From: Opitutales bacterium
Lineage (GTDB): Bacteria; Verrucomicrobiota; Verrucomicrobiia; Opitutales; Oceanipulchritudinaceae
DNA: 33,434 bases
Reading direction: 5' to 3'
NCBI GenBank assembly: GCA_007133065.1
Contig: SLNJ01000162.1
Location: forward strand, 1-33,434
Positions 6,902-15,258 of the stretch are shown here, one piece after another; positions within the stretch are counted from its first letter, which is position 1, and each line of letters starts with the position of its first letter. The notes under the pieces are model-generated. The model worked only from the letters and a program-made list of their open reading frames with translations. It ran no database searches and had not been told where the DNA came from. The position numbers and the translations under genes were made by a program.

Positions 6902-9349
6902 CTACCAGTCTCTGCTGCGGCGGTCGCGATCCATTTCATCCTCGGAAATCGTATGATCCCCCATAGGAAGCAACTTCTCATCCCGCCGGAGGGCTTCAAG
7001 CATCCGACGTGCCTCCTCGGGGGTCATCCCGTCCCGATCGCGTTCCTGCATCGGCTCCGTTTCTTGCGATTTCGTCTCGGAAGCTTCGTCACCATCCGCA
7101 TCGGCGGGTGTGTCTTCCTGGCTCCCTTCGGCAGGATCCGTGGGTTCCTCGGAGTCGCCGGGGCCATCCTCCGGTTGGTCGCCGGATGACTCCTCCTGCT
7201 CGTCGTCGGATTCCGGATCCGGTTCTTCGTCCCGATCGAACACGGCGATTACATCGTGCTCCCCCGGCGGTACCCGGACCGTGGTTTCCGGCTTTCCCGG
7301 GTCGCGGACATGGGGGCTGACCCAGTGGGAGAATTCGAAACCCTCGGCGGGTTCCGCAGTGATCCGAATCTCCTCGGCCGGCGGGTAATTCCCGGATCCG
7401 GTGGTAGATCCTGCTTCGGGATTGTCCGGGCGGACAATCAGGTTGAGCTCGCGTTCGAAGATCGCGGTGACGGTTCGATCGGCGTCCATGTACACCCGCG
7501 TGCTGGAGCGGTCGATCGCGGCGATGGAGGAGCCCCTCCAGGAATCGAAGCGGTACCCTTCGGAGGGCAGGGCTTGAATCGGCGCGTAGGTTCCGTCGTC
7601 GAACGTCCCCGGTTCGCGGACGGTGCCGGCGTGTTCCGGGTCGACCGCGACATCGAGTTTCCAGACTTTCACGAACGCCGCCCGGAGCAGGGCGTCCCCG
7701 CTGACGACGTGAGTGATCGCCTGTTCGTCCGGATGCTCCGGATCGCTCCCCGACCACCCCGCGAATCGCCAGCCGTCGGCGGGTTCGGCTTCGAGCTCGA
7801 CTGCGGTGCCGTTAAGAAACCGTCCTTCCGGCCCATGAACGCTTCCCCCCTCCTGAGGGACCGCCTGATGAGCCAGCAATCCGCTGTGCAGGTTGAATTG
7901 TACCGTAGCGGTATGGAGGCGATCGGCGGCTTCGCTATCCGACGGGTCGAGTTCGTGTGCGGCCTCAAAATCCTGCAAACTCTGCAACCACAGATCCATT
8001 GCCGCCCGGGGATCCTCCCCGTGCATGCGGCGGGCGCGGTTGTACCGGCTGTTTCCCCGGTTGAAATAGGCGTCACGCTGCAGTTCGATGTCATCGGTGC
8101 GCAACGCCCGGGTAAAGCTTTCCGTCGCTTCGGCAAACTGCTCGGCGGCGAAGAGGCTGACGCCGTGATTGTAATGCAATCGCGCGTTGTCGGGGTCGCG
8201 ATCGAGGGCGTGGCGATACGCCTCGGCGGATTCCGCGTAGTCACCCGACCGATACAATTGCTGGGCTCGCCAGGAGTCGGCCGCATATGCGGTTTGGGGC
8301 ACGGCGACCGCGAGCAGCATCAGGGCGATCGGAATCGCCGCCGCCCGGGAGGCCCCTTGGCGCCTGCGGGTTGAGATCAACCATTCCCCGGCGAGTAGAA
8401 ACACCGCCGCCGTCAGCGGCCATTGGTAGCGCTCGAGAGGGGTGCGTCGGGTCGTCGTTTCACCCTCGCTCCGTTCCAGTTCCGCTACAGCGGCTTTGTA
8501 CCGGGCGGCGAGCCGGGCATCGCGGAGGTTCTCGTAATCGCCGCCCGTCCGGTTCGCAATTTCACGCAACGTTGCTTCATCGAGCCGGGTGCGTACGGGA
8601 TTCCCCTGTGAGTCGCGCAGGTAATCCCTGCCTCCGTCCGGAGTGGTGAGCGGAATCAACTCGCCGTCGGCACTCCCGATGCCGATGGTGTGGATGACGA
8701 TATTCTCCTCGGCGGCGCGGGTCGCTTCGCTTGTCGCTCCTCCCTCGAGGTCTTCGCCATCCGAGATCAGGAACAGGAGCTTCTTCTGGTCGCCCGGGGG
8801 AAAGGATGCCCGGGACTCACGGATCGCAGCGCTGAGATCGGTGCCCGGAATAGGGATACTGTCGGTATCCATCATATCGAGGGTTTGTCGAAACATTCCA
8901 TAGTCGGACGTGAAAGGGGACTGCAGGAACGCCGTTCCCGCGAACGAGACGAGCCCGATGCGATCGCCCTCTACGGCGTCCAGGAGGTCGTAGACGGCCA
9001 GCTTGGCGCGTTCCAGGCGATTCGGTGCAACATCCGTGGCGAGCATACTGCGGGAGACATCGAGGGCGACGAGAACGTCTACTCCCGCAGTGGTGGCCTC
9101 GCGCACCTCGTAACCCAACTGCGGACGGGCAAGCGCCAGCAGCGCGCAGGCGGCGCCAGCTGTGACGAGGGCAAGCTTCAAAATCTGGCGGCGCGGGTTG
9201 TGCCCGGCTGCGAGTTCGGGGAGAAGCCGGGCCGAGACGAAACGCCGTAGCCGCCGCCGTGCCGCACGTTCGGTGTACCAGAAGAAAACCGCCGCAATGA
9301 CGAGTGCGACGGGCAGGAGATAGAGCCAGGTTGGGTCGCCGAAGCTCAT
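6902..9349 (-). CDS. batB: BatB-BatC fusion: VWA domain, TPRs, three InlB-type repeats, acidic tail
   Basis: 815 residues. N-terminal membrane segments lie at about 7-23 and 56-75. A von Willebrand factor A domain follows with an intact metal site: DVSRS at 97-101, Thr170 in PGTDLS, and Asp197 in ISDGED. Further spans are at about 309-326 and 336-352, then TPR repeats at about 360-500. Three similar beta modules follow at about 499-560, 563-632 and 636-705, each with a WxFxGW/YRFDSW/FEFSHW core and ending in A(V)F. They resemble divergent InlB B-repeats. An acidic Glu/Asp/Ser stretch (706-770) and a BatC-like ending (MTPEEARRMLEALRRDEK) complete the protein. BatB and BatC are separate in many genomes. 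The start overlaps the batA stop as ATGA. The repeats are probably outside the membrane; what they bind is unknown. Confidence 0.9.
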   Translation of the reverse strand: MSFGDPTWLYLLPVALVIAAVFFWYTERAARRRLRRFVSARLLPELAAGHNPRRQILKLALVTAGAACALLALARPQLGYEVREATTAGVDVLVALDVSRSMLATDVAPNRLERAKLAVYDLLDAVEGDRIGLVSFAGTAFLQSPFTSDYGMFRQTLDMMDTDSIPIPGTDLSAAIRESRASFPPGDQKKLLFLISDGEDLEGGATSEATRAAEENIVIHTIGIGSADGELIPLTTPDGGRDYLRDSQGNPVRTRLDEATLREIANRTGGDYENLRDARLAARYKAAVAELERSEGETTTRRTPLERYQWPLTAAVFLLAGEWLISTRRRQGASRAAAIPIALMLLAVAVPQTAYAADSWRAQQLYRSGDYAESAEAYRHALDRDPDNARLHYNHGVSLFAAEQFAEATESFTRALRTDDIELQRDAYFNRGNSRYNRARRMHGEDPRAAMDLWLQSLQDFEAAHELDPSDSEAADRLHTATVQFNLHSGLLAHQAVPQEGGSVHGPEGRFLNGTAVELEAEPADGWRFAGWSGSDPEHPDEQAITHVVSGDALLRAAFVKVWKLDVAVDPEHAGTVREPGTFDDGTYAPIQALPSEGYRFDSWRGSSIAAIDRSSTRVYMDADRTVTAIFERELNLIVRPDNPEAGSTTGSGNYPPAEEIRITAEPAEGFEFSHWVSPHVRDPGKPETTVRVPPGEHDVIAVFDRDEEPDPESDDEQEESSGDQPEDGPGDSEEPTDPAEGSQEDTPADADGDEASETKSQETEPMQERDRDGMTPEEARRMLEALRRDEKLLPMGDHTISEDEMDRDRRSRDW

Positions 9350-10374
9350 GGGATTCGCCTTAGGCGGGTTTGGCGGAGCAACTGTTCCAGGGTGAGCAGA
9401 ATCAGGCTGGCTGCGAGGGGGAGGTGAAAGAGATCCCGGTACAGCACATGGATATCGACGTCGTAATCCGCACTCTCAAGCGCGTCAATGGCGTCGTAGA
9501 TCCCCTCAAGTTCCTCGCGGGTATCGGCGTGAAAGGCGCGTCCCCCGGTGATCTCCGCCATGCGTTCCAGGGTTTCGAGGTCGAGGTCGGCCGGCATGCG
9601 TCGCATAATCCTGCGGCCCTGCGAGTCCGTTGCGGGTTGCCCGTCTGGGCGCAGCTGAGGGAAGGGAGCGTCGTCGAGCCGTCCGGCGGCGATGGTGTAG
9701 ACGCGAACGCCGAGGGCGGCCGCTGCCTCGGCCGCGGCGATCGGGCCGACTTCGCCGGTATTGTTTGCGCCGTCGGTGAGCAGTACGACGACCTGGCTGC
9801 TCTCTGATTTCGGATCGAAGCGATTGAGGGCGGTGCTGAGGGCGACTCCGATCGCGGTTCCATTCGGATCGATCATTCCGATGTGCAGGCGATCGAGGTT
9901 CCGGCGCACCCACGTGTGGTTCACCGTCAGCGGGCTGACGACATACGCTTCCGGTGCAAAGGCAACCAGACCGATACGATCGAGGGCACGCCGCTCGATG
10001 AACTCATCGACCACATGCTTCACGACGGTCAGGCGGTCTACGGGGCGGCCATCGAGTTCGAAGTCGTGCGCCCACATCGACCCCGAGAGGTCGACCGCCA
10101 GCATGATTTCGACCCCGGAGCCGTGCCATTGCTCAACTCCACTCCCTGCTTGCGGGCGGGCGAGGGCCATGAGAAGGCCGGCAAGGATGAGCAGACGGGT
10201 GACGCCGAGCCAGCGGCCCGCGCGGCTGCGCAGGGTCCGCGCGGCTCCGCGCGCGAGCAGCATAGCCGGGAACCGAACCGCCGCATTCGGACCGCGCCGT
10301 CCACGCAGGAGCGCGAGCAGCGGCAACAGCAACAGGAGCCAGAGCCATTCTGGGTCCTCAAATCGGAAGTCCAT
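9346..10374 (-). CDS. batA: BatA-like VWA domain membrane protein
   Basis: 342 residues from ATG 10374 (MDFRFEDPEWLW). A first hydrophobic segment spans about residues 11-23 and a second about 59-72, followed by ARPQ, as is usual for BatA. The VWA domain keeps its metal-binding motif (DLSGS at 95-99, then NGTAIG and LLTDGANN). A final hydrophobic stretch (HLPLAASLILLTLEQLL) lies near the C-terminus. The gene overlaps the upstream DUF4381-like gene by about 17 bases and the downstream batB-C gene by 4. VWA proteins of this type work with the MoxR ATPase, probably to assemble or activate an envelope complex; the client here is unknown. A start 14 codons upstream is possible but would extend the protein before its usual N-terminus. 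Confidence 0.92.
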   Translation of the reverse strand: MDFRFEDPEWLWLLLLLPLLALLRGRRGPNAAVRFPAMLLARGAARTLRSRAGRWLGVTRLLILAGLLMALARPQAGSGVEQWHGSGVEIMLAVDLSGSMWAHDFELDGRPVDRLTVVKHVVDEFIERRALDRIGLVAFAPEAYVVSPLTVNHTWVRRNLDRLHIGMIDPNGTAIGVALSTALNRFDPKSESSQVVVLLTDGANNTGEVGPIAAAEAAAALGVRVYTIAAGRLDDAPFPQLRPDGQPATDSQGRRIMRRMPADLDLETLERMAEITGGRAFHADTREELEGIYDAIDALESADYDVDIHVLYRDLFHLPLAASLILLTLEQLLRQTRLRRIP

Positions 10375-10999
10375 CGACAGGTACCTCTTCTCGGTGTTTC
10401 CCGGTTTCCTCCACAAAGTAAGCTGCGGCGTCGATCAGTTCCATCATCGTTTGCGGATTGATCGGTTGGCGTGCGAACTTGACCAGATCGCATTGTGCCA
10501 GAAAGCGGGCGAGCCGATCGGATAGATCCCCTGCGAGCATCGGGTGTTCGACAGCTGCCGCGAGAAATTCCTCGGTCGTCTGTTCCTGAGCGGGAACGTG
10601 CAGGGCGCGCTCGATATAGCGTCGCAGAATCCGCGATACCGTCATCACAAATGCGTCATGATTCCCCTCGCGGATCTCGTCGCGCGCGGCTTCGAGCGCG
10701 CGACGGGCTTCTTCGTAGGGCGTCGTTGCAGGGGGCGGGATGGTGCGCCGCGCCCGAATACGCCGCCAGATGCGCGCGAGCAGCCATACGGCAATCGCCG
10801 CGAGGAGCGCCGCAGCGGCGATCCAGTACAGCGGCGGCAGAAGCCATACGGGATCCCGCGCGGGAAAGTACCACGAATCTTGCGCCTCCAGCGCGAGGGG
10901 GAGCATTGCCCCGAGACTGATCGCAGACCGGACCGGCTTCGGCAGGACGCGCGGTGCGCCGCAACGGCCTCGGGTTGGCTTGTTATCGACGGCGTTCAC
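10358..10999 (-). CDS. DUF4381-like membrane protein of the bat operon
   Basis: About 213 residues. A hydrophobic N-terminal region is followed by a membrane segment (PPLYWIAAAALLAAIAVWLL) and a basic stop-transfer stretch (ARIWRRIRARR). The rest is a helical cytoplasmic domain (YEEARRALEAARDEIREG, then LRRYIERALHVPAQEQTTEEFL). This matches the small protein often found between the DUF58 and VWA genes in such operons (DUF4381 type). The start is uncertain: GTG at 10999 or TTG at 11008, both inside the end of the DUF58 gene, or ATG at 10906. None has a Shine-Dalgarno sequence. I use GTG. The function is unknown beyond its genetic link to BatA and MoxR. Confidence 0.78.
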   Translation of the reverse strand: MNAVDNKPTRGRCGAPRVLPKPVRSAISLGAMLPLALEAQDSWYFPARDPVWLLPPLYWIAAAALLAAIAVWLLARIWRRIRARRTIPPPATTPYEEARRALEAARDEIREGNHDAFVMTVSRILRRYIERALHVPAQEQTTEEFLAAAVEHPMLAGDLSDRLARFLAQCDLVKFARQPINPQTMMELIDAAAYFVEETGKHREEVPVDGLPI

Positions 11000-11918
11000 G
11001 TTGAACAAAAAACAGGCGCAGGGCCGTGATGTACGGTTCGCCCGTAACCACGGAGAGACGATCGATACCGATTTGGCGAAAGAGCCGGTGGAGCCGCGCC
11101 CGCCGGTCGCGATTCTGTCGCCGATAGTTTTCGCGGACCTCCGGGTTTCGCGTGTCGATTTCGAAATACGCTCCGGACTCCGCGTCCTCGAGGGCTATGA
11201 GTCCGACATCGGGCAGCTCGGCCTCGCGCGGATCGTGAAGATCGACGGCGATGAAGTCGTGATGGCGCGCGGTCAGGGCGAGCACGTTGCGGAAGGGCCG
11301 GCCGACCGTTTGCCCGGAGCCGGATTCCTCCACTTCCGGACTCAGGAAATCCGAGAGAAAGAAGACGATCGCCCGCCGCTTCTGCACGCGATTGAGGAAT
11401 TCCAGGGCTTCCCGCAGCGAGGTCCCACGGCGCTGCGGCCTGAAGAAGAGGATTTCCCTGATGACGCGGAGGACATGGCGGCGTCCTTTTCGGGGCGGGA
11501 TGAACCGTTCCGCGGAATCGGTGAAGAGCAGGAGGCCGACCTTGTCGTTGTTTCGGATCGCCGAGAGGGCGAGGACGCTCGCGAGCTCCGCCGCCAGCTC
11601 CCGCTTGCTCTGATTGTCCGAGCCGAACTGTCCGGAGCGACTCAGATCAACCGCGAGGATCAGGGTCAGCTCCCGCTCCTCCTGAAAGATCTTGAGATAC
11701 GGTCGCCCGGCCCGCGCAGTCAGATTCCAGTCGATTGCACGTACATCGTCGCCGGGAAGATACTCGCGAACTTCGGAGAAATCGATGCCCCGGCCCTTGA
11801 ATACGCTGTGGTAGGCCCCCACGAGAGCGTCGTTCACGTGGCGGCGGGTGCGGATTTCAACCTGCTGGACGTGTCGCAGGATCTCGCGAGTGTCGGTGGG
11901 GTTGGATTGGCGATGCAT
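10983..11918 (-). CDS. DUF58 domain protein, MoxR partner
   Basis: 311 residues, ATG at 11918. The family hallmark lies at about residues 41-70: KGRGIDFSEVREY, then PGDDVRAIDWNLTAR. A VWA-like fold follows with a metal-site-like DLSRSG motif at 91-96 and GTSLREALEFL further on. The C-terminal part (FRQIGIDRLSVVTGEPY, ALRLFFVQRERRR) is also typical. DUF58 proteins are almost always encoded next to moxR and are thought to be cytoplasmic partners of that ATPase. Here the gene lies 25 bases after moxR and overlaps the next gene. Confidence 0.93.
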   Translation of the reverse strand: MHRQSNPTDTREILRHVQQVEIRTRRHVNDALVGAYHSVFKGRGIDFSEVREYLPGDDVRAIDWNLTARAGRPYLKIFQEERELTLILAVDLSRSGQFGSDNQSKRELAAELASVLALSAIRNNDKVGLLLFTDSAERFIPPRKGRRHVLRVIREILFFRPQRRGTSLREALEFLNRVQKRRAIVFFLSDFLSPEVEESGSGQTVGRPFRNVLALTARHHDFIAVDLHDPREAELPDVGLIALEDAESGAYFEIDTRNPEVRENYRRQNRDRRARLHRLFRQIGIDRLSVVTGEPYITALRLFFVQRERRR

Positions 11919-11943
11919 TTCCAGTTAGCAACCCGAGCCGGAT

Positions 11944-12948
11944 TCAGGGTACCGGGATCGTCTCAAAGATCCGGCGAATAATGTCCTCGCTGCTACGTTC
12001 TTCGGCTTCCGCCTCATAGGTGACGATCACCCGGTGCCGAAGCACATCCATGCCGATCGTCTTGACGTCCTGCGGCGTGACATACCCGCGGCCTTGCAGG
12101 AAGGCCCAGGCGCGTGCCGCGAGGGTCAGGGCGATGGTCGCGCGCGGGCTGGCCCCAAACTGGATCAGGGGGCGGAGGTCTCCCAATCCATGCTGCTCCG
12201 GTTCTCGGGTGGCGAAAACGATCTCGACGATATAGTCTTTCACCTTGTCGTCGATGTAGATTTCGTTGACCACGCGACGGGAGTCGAGGATGCGCTCCGG
12301 ATTAATGATAGCGTCGACATGAAGGTTGGGCTGCGTGGAGGCCATCGCGTCGAGAATCCGGCGCTCCTCACCGCGGGTAGGGTAGCCGACGTGGACCTTG
12401 AGCATGAAGCGATCGACCTGTGCTTCCGGGAGCGGATACGTGCCCTCCTGTTCGATCGGATTCTCCGTGGCAAGCACCAGGAAGGGCTCGGGCAATGGAT
12501 AGCTTGCATCCCCGATCGTCACCTGGCGCTCCTGCATCGCCTCGAGCAGTGCGCTCTGCACTTTTGCCGGCGCCCGGTTGATCTCATCGGCCAATACGAT
12601 GTTGGCGAATACGGGTCCCTGGCGGGTGGTAAACGCGCCGCTGCGGGGATTGTATACAAGCGTGCCGATGATGTCGGCCGGCAGAAGGTCGGGGGTGAAC
12701 TGTATTCGATGAAAACTGGCCTGGATCGCGTTGGCGAGCGTGCGGACCGAGAGTGTCTTGGCCAGTCCTGGAACGCCTTCGAGCAGCACGTGACCGTTCG
12801 CCAGCAGGCCGACGATAAGCCGGTCGATGAGATATTTCTGTCCGACTATAACCTTGCCGATTTCCCGTTCGAGATCCTTGGTCCATGCGGCGGTGCGCTC
12901 CACCCGTTGCTGGGACTCTTGAAGGCTAAGTGTTTCACCCATAAGCAT
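11944..12948 (-). CDS. moxR: MoxR family AAA+ ATPase
   Basis: 334 residues. The Walker A motif is GVPGLAKT at 58-65. The Walker B motif is IVLADEINRAP with Asp121 and Glu122. The MoxR segments SALLEAMQERQVTIG, ATENPIEQEGTYPLPEAQ(V)DRF and FGASPRATIAL are also present. MoxR ATPases act as chaperone-like machines with VWA-domain partners; the partners here would be the DUF58, BatA and BatB-C proteins encoded next. ATG 12948 or the in-frame ATG at 12942 could start it. A possible promoter lies just upstream, so the bat operon may be transcribed apart from uvrB. Known bat operons are linked to stress or oxygen tolerance, but their biochemical target is not settled. Confidence 0.95.
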   Translation of the reverse strand: MLMGETLSLQESQQRVERTAAWTKDLEREIGKVIVGQKYLIDRLIVGLLANGHVLLEGVPGLAKTLSVRTLANAIQASFHRIQFTPDLLPADIIGTLVYNPRSGAFTTRQGPVFANIVLADEINRAPAKVQSALLEAMQERQVTIGDASYPLPEPFLVLATENPIEQEGTYPLPEAQVDRFMLKVHVGYPTRGEERRILDAMASTQPNLHVDAIINPERILDSRRVVNEIYIDDKVKDYIVEIVFATREPEQHGLGDLRPLIQFGASPRATIALTLAARAWAFLQGRGYVTPQDVKTIGMDVLRHRVIVTYEAEAEERSSEDIIRRIFETIPVP

Positions 12949-12985
12949 CAGTACGTTTGGTCAACTCTGTATCAGTGCGATCGGA

Positions 12986-13014
12986 TGTGTAGAGGGACCC
13001 CGGACTCCTGACAA
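12986..13014 (-). promoter_or_regulatory. Candidate sigma70-type promoter for the moxR-bat operon
   Basis: On the minus strand TTGTCA (13009-13014) and TACACA (12986-12991) are 17 bases apart, giving a leader of about 30 bases to the moxR ATG. The -10 box is a weak match (three of six), so this is tentative. Confidence 0.3.
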
Positions 13015-13019
13015 GGTTC

Positions 13020-13040
13020 AAAAAAAACTGCGACGCCGCA
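13020..13040 (-). terminator. Candidate terminator after uvrB
   Basis: On the minus strand a short stem TGCG-GCGT-CGCA (13029-13040) is followed one base later by eight T (13020-13027). A larger GC-rich pairing just before it (GCCGC-GGT-GCGGC) could replace the small stem. It lies about 140 bases beyond the uvrB stop and just before the possible moxR promoter. Confidence 0.45.
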
Positions 13041-13176
13041 CCGCGGCCGGACGAAGCGAGCCCGGGCCCTGAAGACGGATGCGACGGTGCGGTGAATGAA
13101 GTATTCGAAAGCGCCGCCCCCGAGACTTGGGCTCATCCGGGTGCGGTCCGCACGGATGCGATTTTGTTCCGAGCGG

Positions 13177-15198
13177 CTATCGATACCGTTTCCTGCCCGG
13201 TGTTCTTCCAGCAGGCTTCCGCCGGTTGCCGGCTTCGTCGGTCCGGCCGTCGCGCAGTGCGTCGAGTTGATCGCGCAGAACGGCGGCGCGTTCGAACTGA
13301 AGGCTGTCCGCGGCCTCGAGCATCTCCGATTCGAGCTCGGCGATCACAGCGGCGACATCGCGATCGCCGCCGGCTTCGGCAACGGAGACCGGGTCCGGTG
13401 ATTCCGGCCGGGCGTACTGAAGGCTGGCCTGGTCGCCGCGGCGGATGCCGACCGGAGTGATGTCGTGCTCCCGGTTGTAAGCGAGTTGCTTCTCGCGGCG
13501 TCGTTCGATGAGATCGAGGGTTGCCTGCAGCGAGCCGGTCATGCGGTCGGCATAGAGCAGGACCCGTCCCTTTTCGTGGCGGGCGGCGCGTCCCGCGGTC
13601 TGAATGAGCGACGTAGTGCTTCTTAGAAACCCCTCCTTATCGGCATCGAGGATGGCGACCAACGCCACTTCGGGCAGGTCGAGCCCCTCGCGCAAGAGGT
13701 TGACGCCGACCAGCACGTCGAAGTCGCCGCGGCGCAATCGCCGGAGGATCTCAACACGTTCGATGGCGTCGATATCGCTGTGCAGGTACTCCACCTGGAT
13801 TTTTCGTTCGCGCAGAAATGTCGCGAGGTCTTCGGACATCCGTTTGGTCAGCGTGGTGACGAGCACCCGTTCGCCTTGGGCGGTTGCATTTTCGACCTCG
13901 CCGATCAGATCCTCGACCTGATTCTGCGCCGGACGCATTTCCATGACGGGGTCGAGCAGGCCGGTAGGCCGGATCACCTGTTCGGCGACGACGGTCGAGA
14001 TCTCGCGCTCGAGCGCCGCGGGCGTGGCGGAGACAAAGAGGGTCTGATCGGCCATCTGCCAGAATTCGTCCAACTCGAGCGGACGGTTGTCGAGGGCACT
14101 CGGGAGCCGAAATCCATACTCGACGAGGCGCTCCTTTCGGGAGCGATCACCGCGGTACATCGCCCCGATTTGCGGAACGGTGGCGTGGCTCTCGTCGATG
14201 ATCAGAAGGAAGTCCTTCGGAAAGAAGTCGATCAGGCAGAACGGGCGATCCCCGGGATTTCTTCCCGAGAGGTGTCGCGAGTAGTTTTCAATTCCCGAGC
14301 AGAATCCGATCTCCCGCAGCATCTCGAGATCGTACTCCGTGCGCATGCGAAGGCGTTGCGCTTCGAGCAGGCGCTTCTCACGCTCGAGCTGCGCCACGCG
14401 CCCTTCAAGTTCGGAGCGGATCCCATCGAGTGCAGCTTCCAGTTTGTGACGGGGCGTAATGAACTGGTTGGCCGGATAGAGGTTGAAGTATTCGAGGTCG
14501 CTTCCGGTGCGCCCGGTGAGCGGGTCGAGTTCGCGAACGCGCTCCACCTCGTCCCCCCAGAACTCCACCCGGATGGCCGACTCCATGTAGGCCGGAAAGA
14601 CATCGACGGTCTCGCCGCGAACGCGGAAGTTGCCCCGTTCGAAGCGCACGTCGTTGCGTTCGTAGAGGTTCTCGACCAGCCGTTCCAGAAAGAAGTTGCG
14701 CCCGAGCGCGGCGCCGGGACGGATCGGGATCATCATCGCTTCGAAGTCATCCGGCGATCCGAGCCCGTAGATGCACGATACGCTGGCGACGACCAAAACG
14801 TCCCGCCGGCTGATCAGGGAACTCGTGGCGGAGATCCGGAGACGTTCGATTTCCTCGTTAATCGACGAGTCTTTTTCGATGTACGTGTCGGTTTGCGGAA
14901 TGTATGCCTCGGGCTGGTAGTAGTCGTAATAGCTGACAAAATACTCCACGGCGTTTTCCGGGAAAAAGCTCTTGAACTCGCTGTAGAGCTGTGCCGCAAG
15001 GGTCTTGTTGTGGGAGATCACGAGCGTTGGCCGGTCGAGCTGCGCCACCACATTGGCCATCGTGAACGTCTTCCCGGAACCGGTCACCCCGAGCAGCGTC
15101 TGATAGCGGTTGGCTTCCCGAATCGAGTGGACGAGCTCACGAATTGCCTCCGGCTGATCGCCGGTCGGCTGGTATTCCGAGCGAAGTTGGAAGGCCAT
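13177..15198 (-). CDS. uvrB: Excinuclease ABC subunit B
   Basis: 673 residues, the usual length. UvrB is the damage-verifying helicase-like subunit of nucleotide excision repair, acting with UvrA and UvrC. The Walker A motif is GVTGSGKT (37-44). The DNA-gripping beta-hairpin contains YYDYYQPEAYIP, the DEAD-like box is IIDESH, and later motifs include LVTTLTKRMSEDL and GVNLLREGLDLPEV. A C-terminal UVR motif (about 632-665, LQFERAAVLRDQLDAL) binds UvrC. The ATG at 15198 gives the canonical N-terminus; no close Shine-Dalgarno is seen. It is followed by a likely terminator and the moxR-bat operon. No LexA-like box stands in the 60-base upstream gap. Confidence 0.98.
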   Translation of the reverse strand: MAFQLRSEYQPTGDQPEAIRELVHSIREANRYQTLLGVTGSGKTFTMANVVAQLDRPTLVISHNKTLAAQLYSEFKSFFPENAVEYFVSYYDYYQPEAYIPQTDTYIEKDSSINEEIERLRISATSSLISRRDVLVVASVSCIYGLGSPDDFEAMMIPIRPGAALGRNFFLERLVENLYERNDVRFERGNFRVRGETVDVFPAYMESAIRVEFWGDEVERVRELDPLTGRTGSDLEYFNLYPANQFITPRHKLEAALDGIRSELEGRVAQLEREKRLLEAQRLRMRTEYDLEMLREIGFCSGIENYSRHLSGRNPGDRPFCLIDFFPKDFLLIIDESHATVPQIGAMYRGDRSRKERLVEYGFRLPSALDNRPLELDEFWQMADQTLFVSATPAALEREISTVVAEQVIRPTGLLDPVMEMRPAQNQVEDLIGEVENATAQGERVLVTTLTKRMSEDLATFLRERKIQVEYLHSDIDAIERVEILRRLRRGDFDVLVGVNLLREGLDLPEVALVAILDADKEGFLRSTTSLIQTAGRAARHEKGRVLLYADRMTGSLQATLDLIERRREKQLAYNREHDITPVGIRRGDQASLQYARPESPDPVSVAEAGGDRDVAAVIAELESEMLEAADSLQFERAAVLRDQLDALRDGRTDEAGNRRKPAGRTPGRKRYR

Positions 15199-15258
15199 GT
15201 GAATACTCTGCCCGTAACCCGCCTCCGTGTAAAGCGGCTGACGCGATCCGCGGAGGTT

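Noticed and set aside
7256-8374. Long plus-strand open frame opposite batB-C
   Set aside because: Shadow of the VWA/TPR/repeat protein; composition without domain signals.
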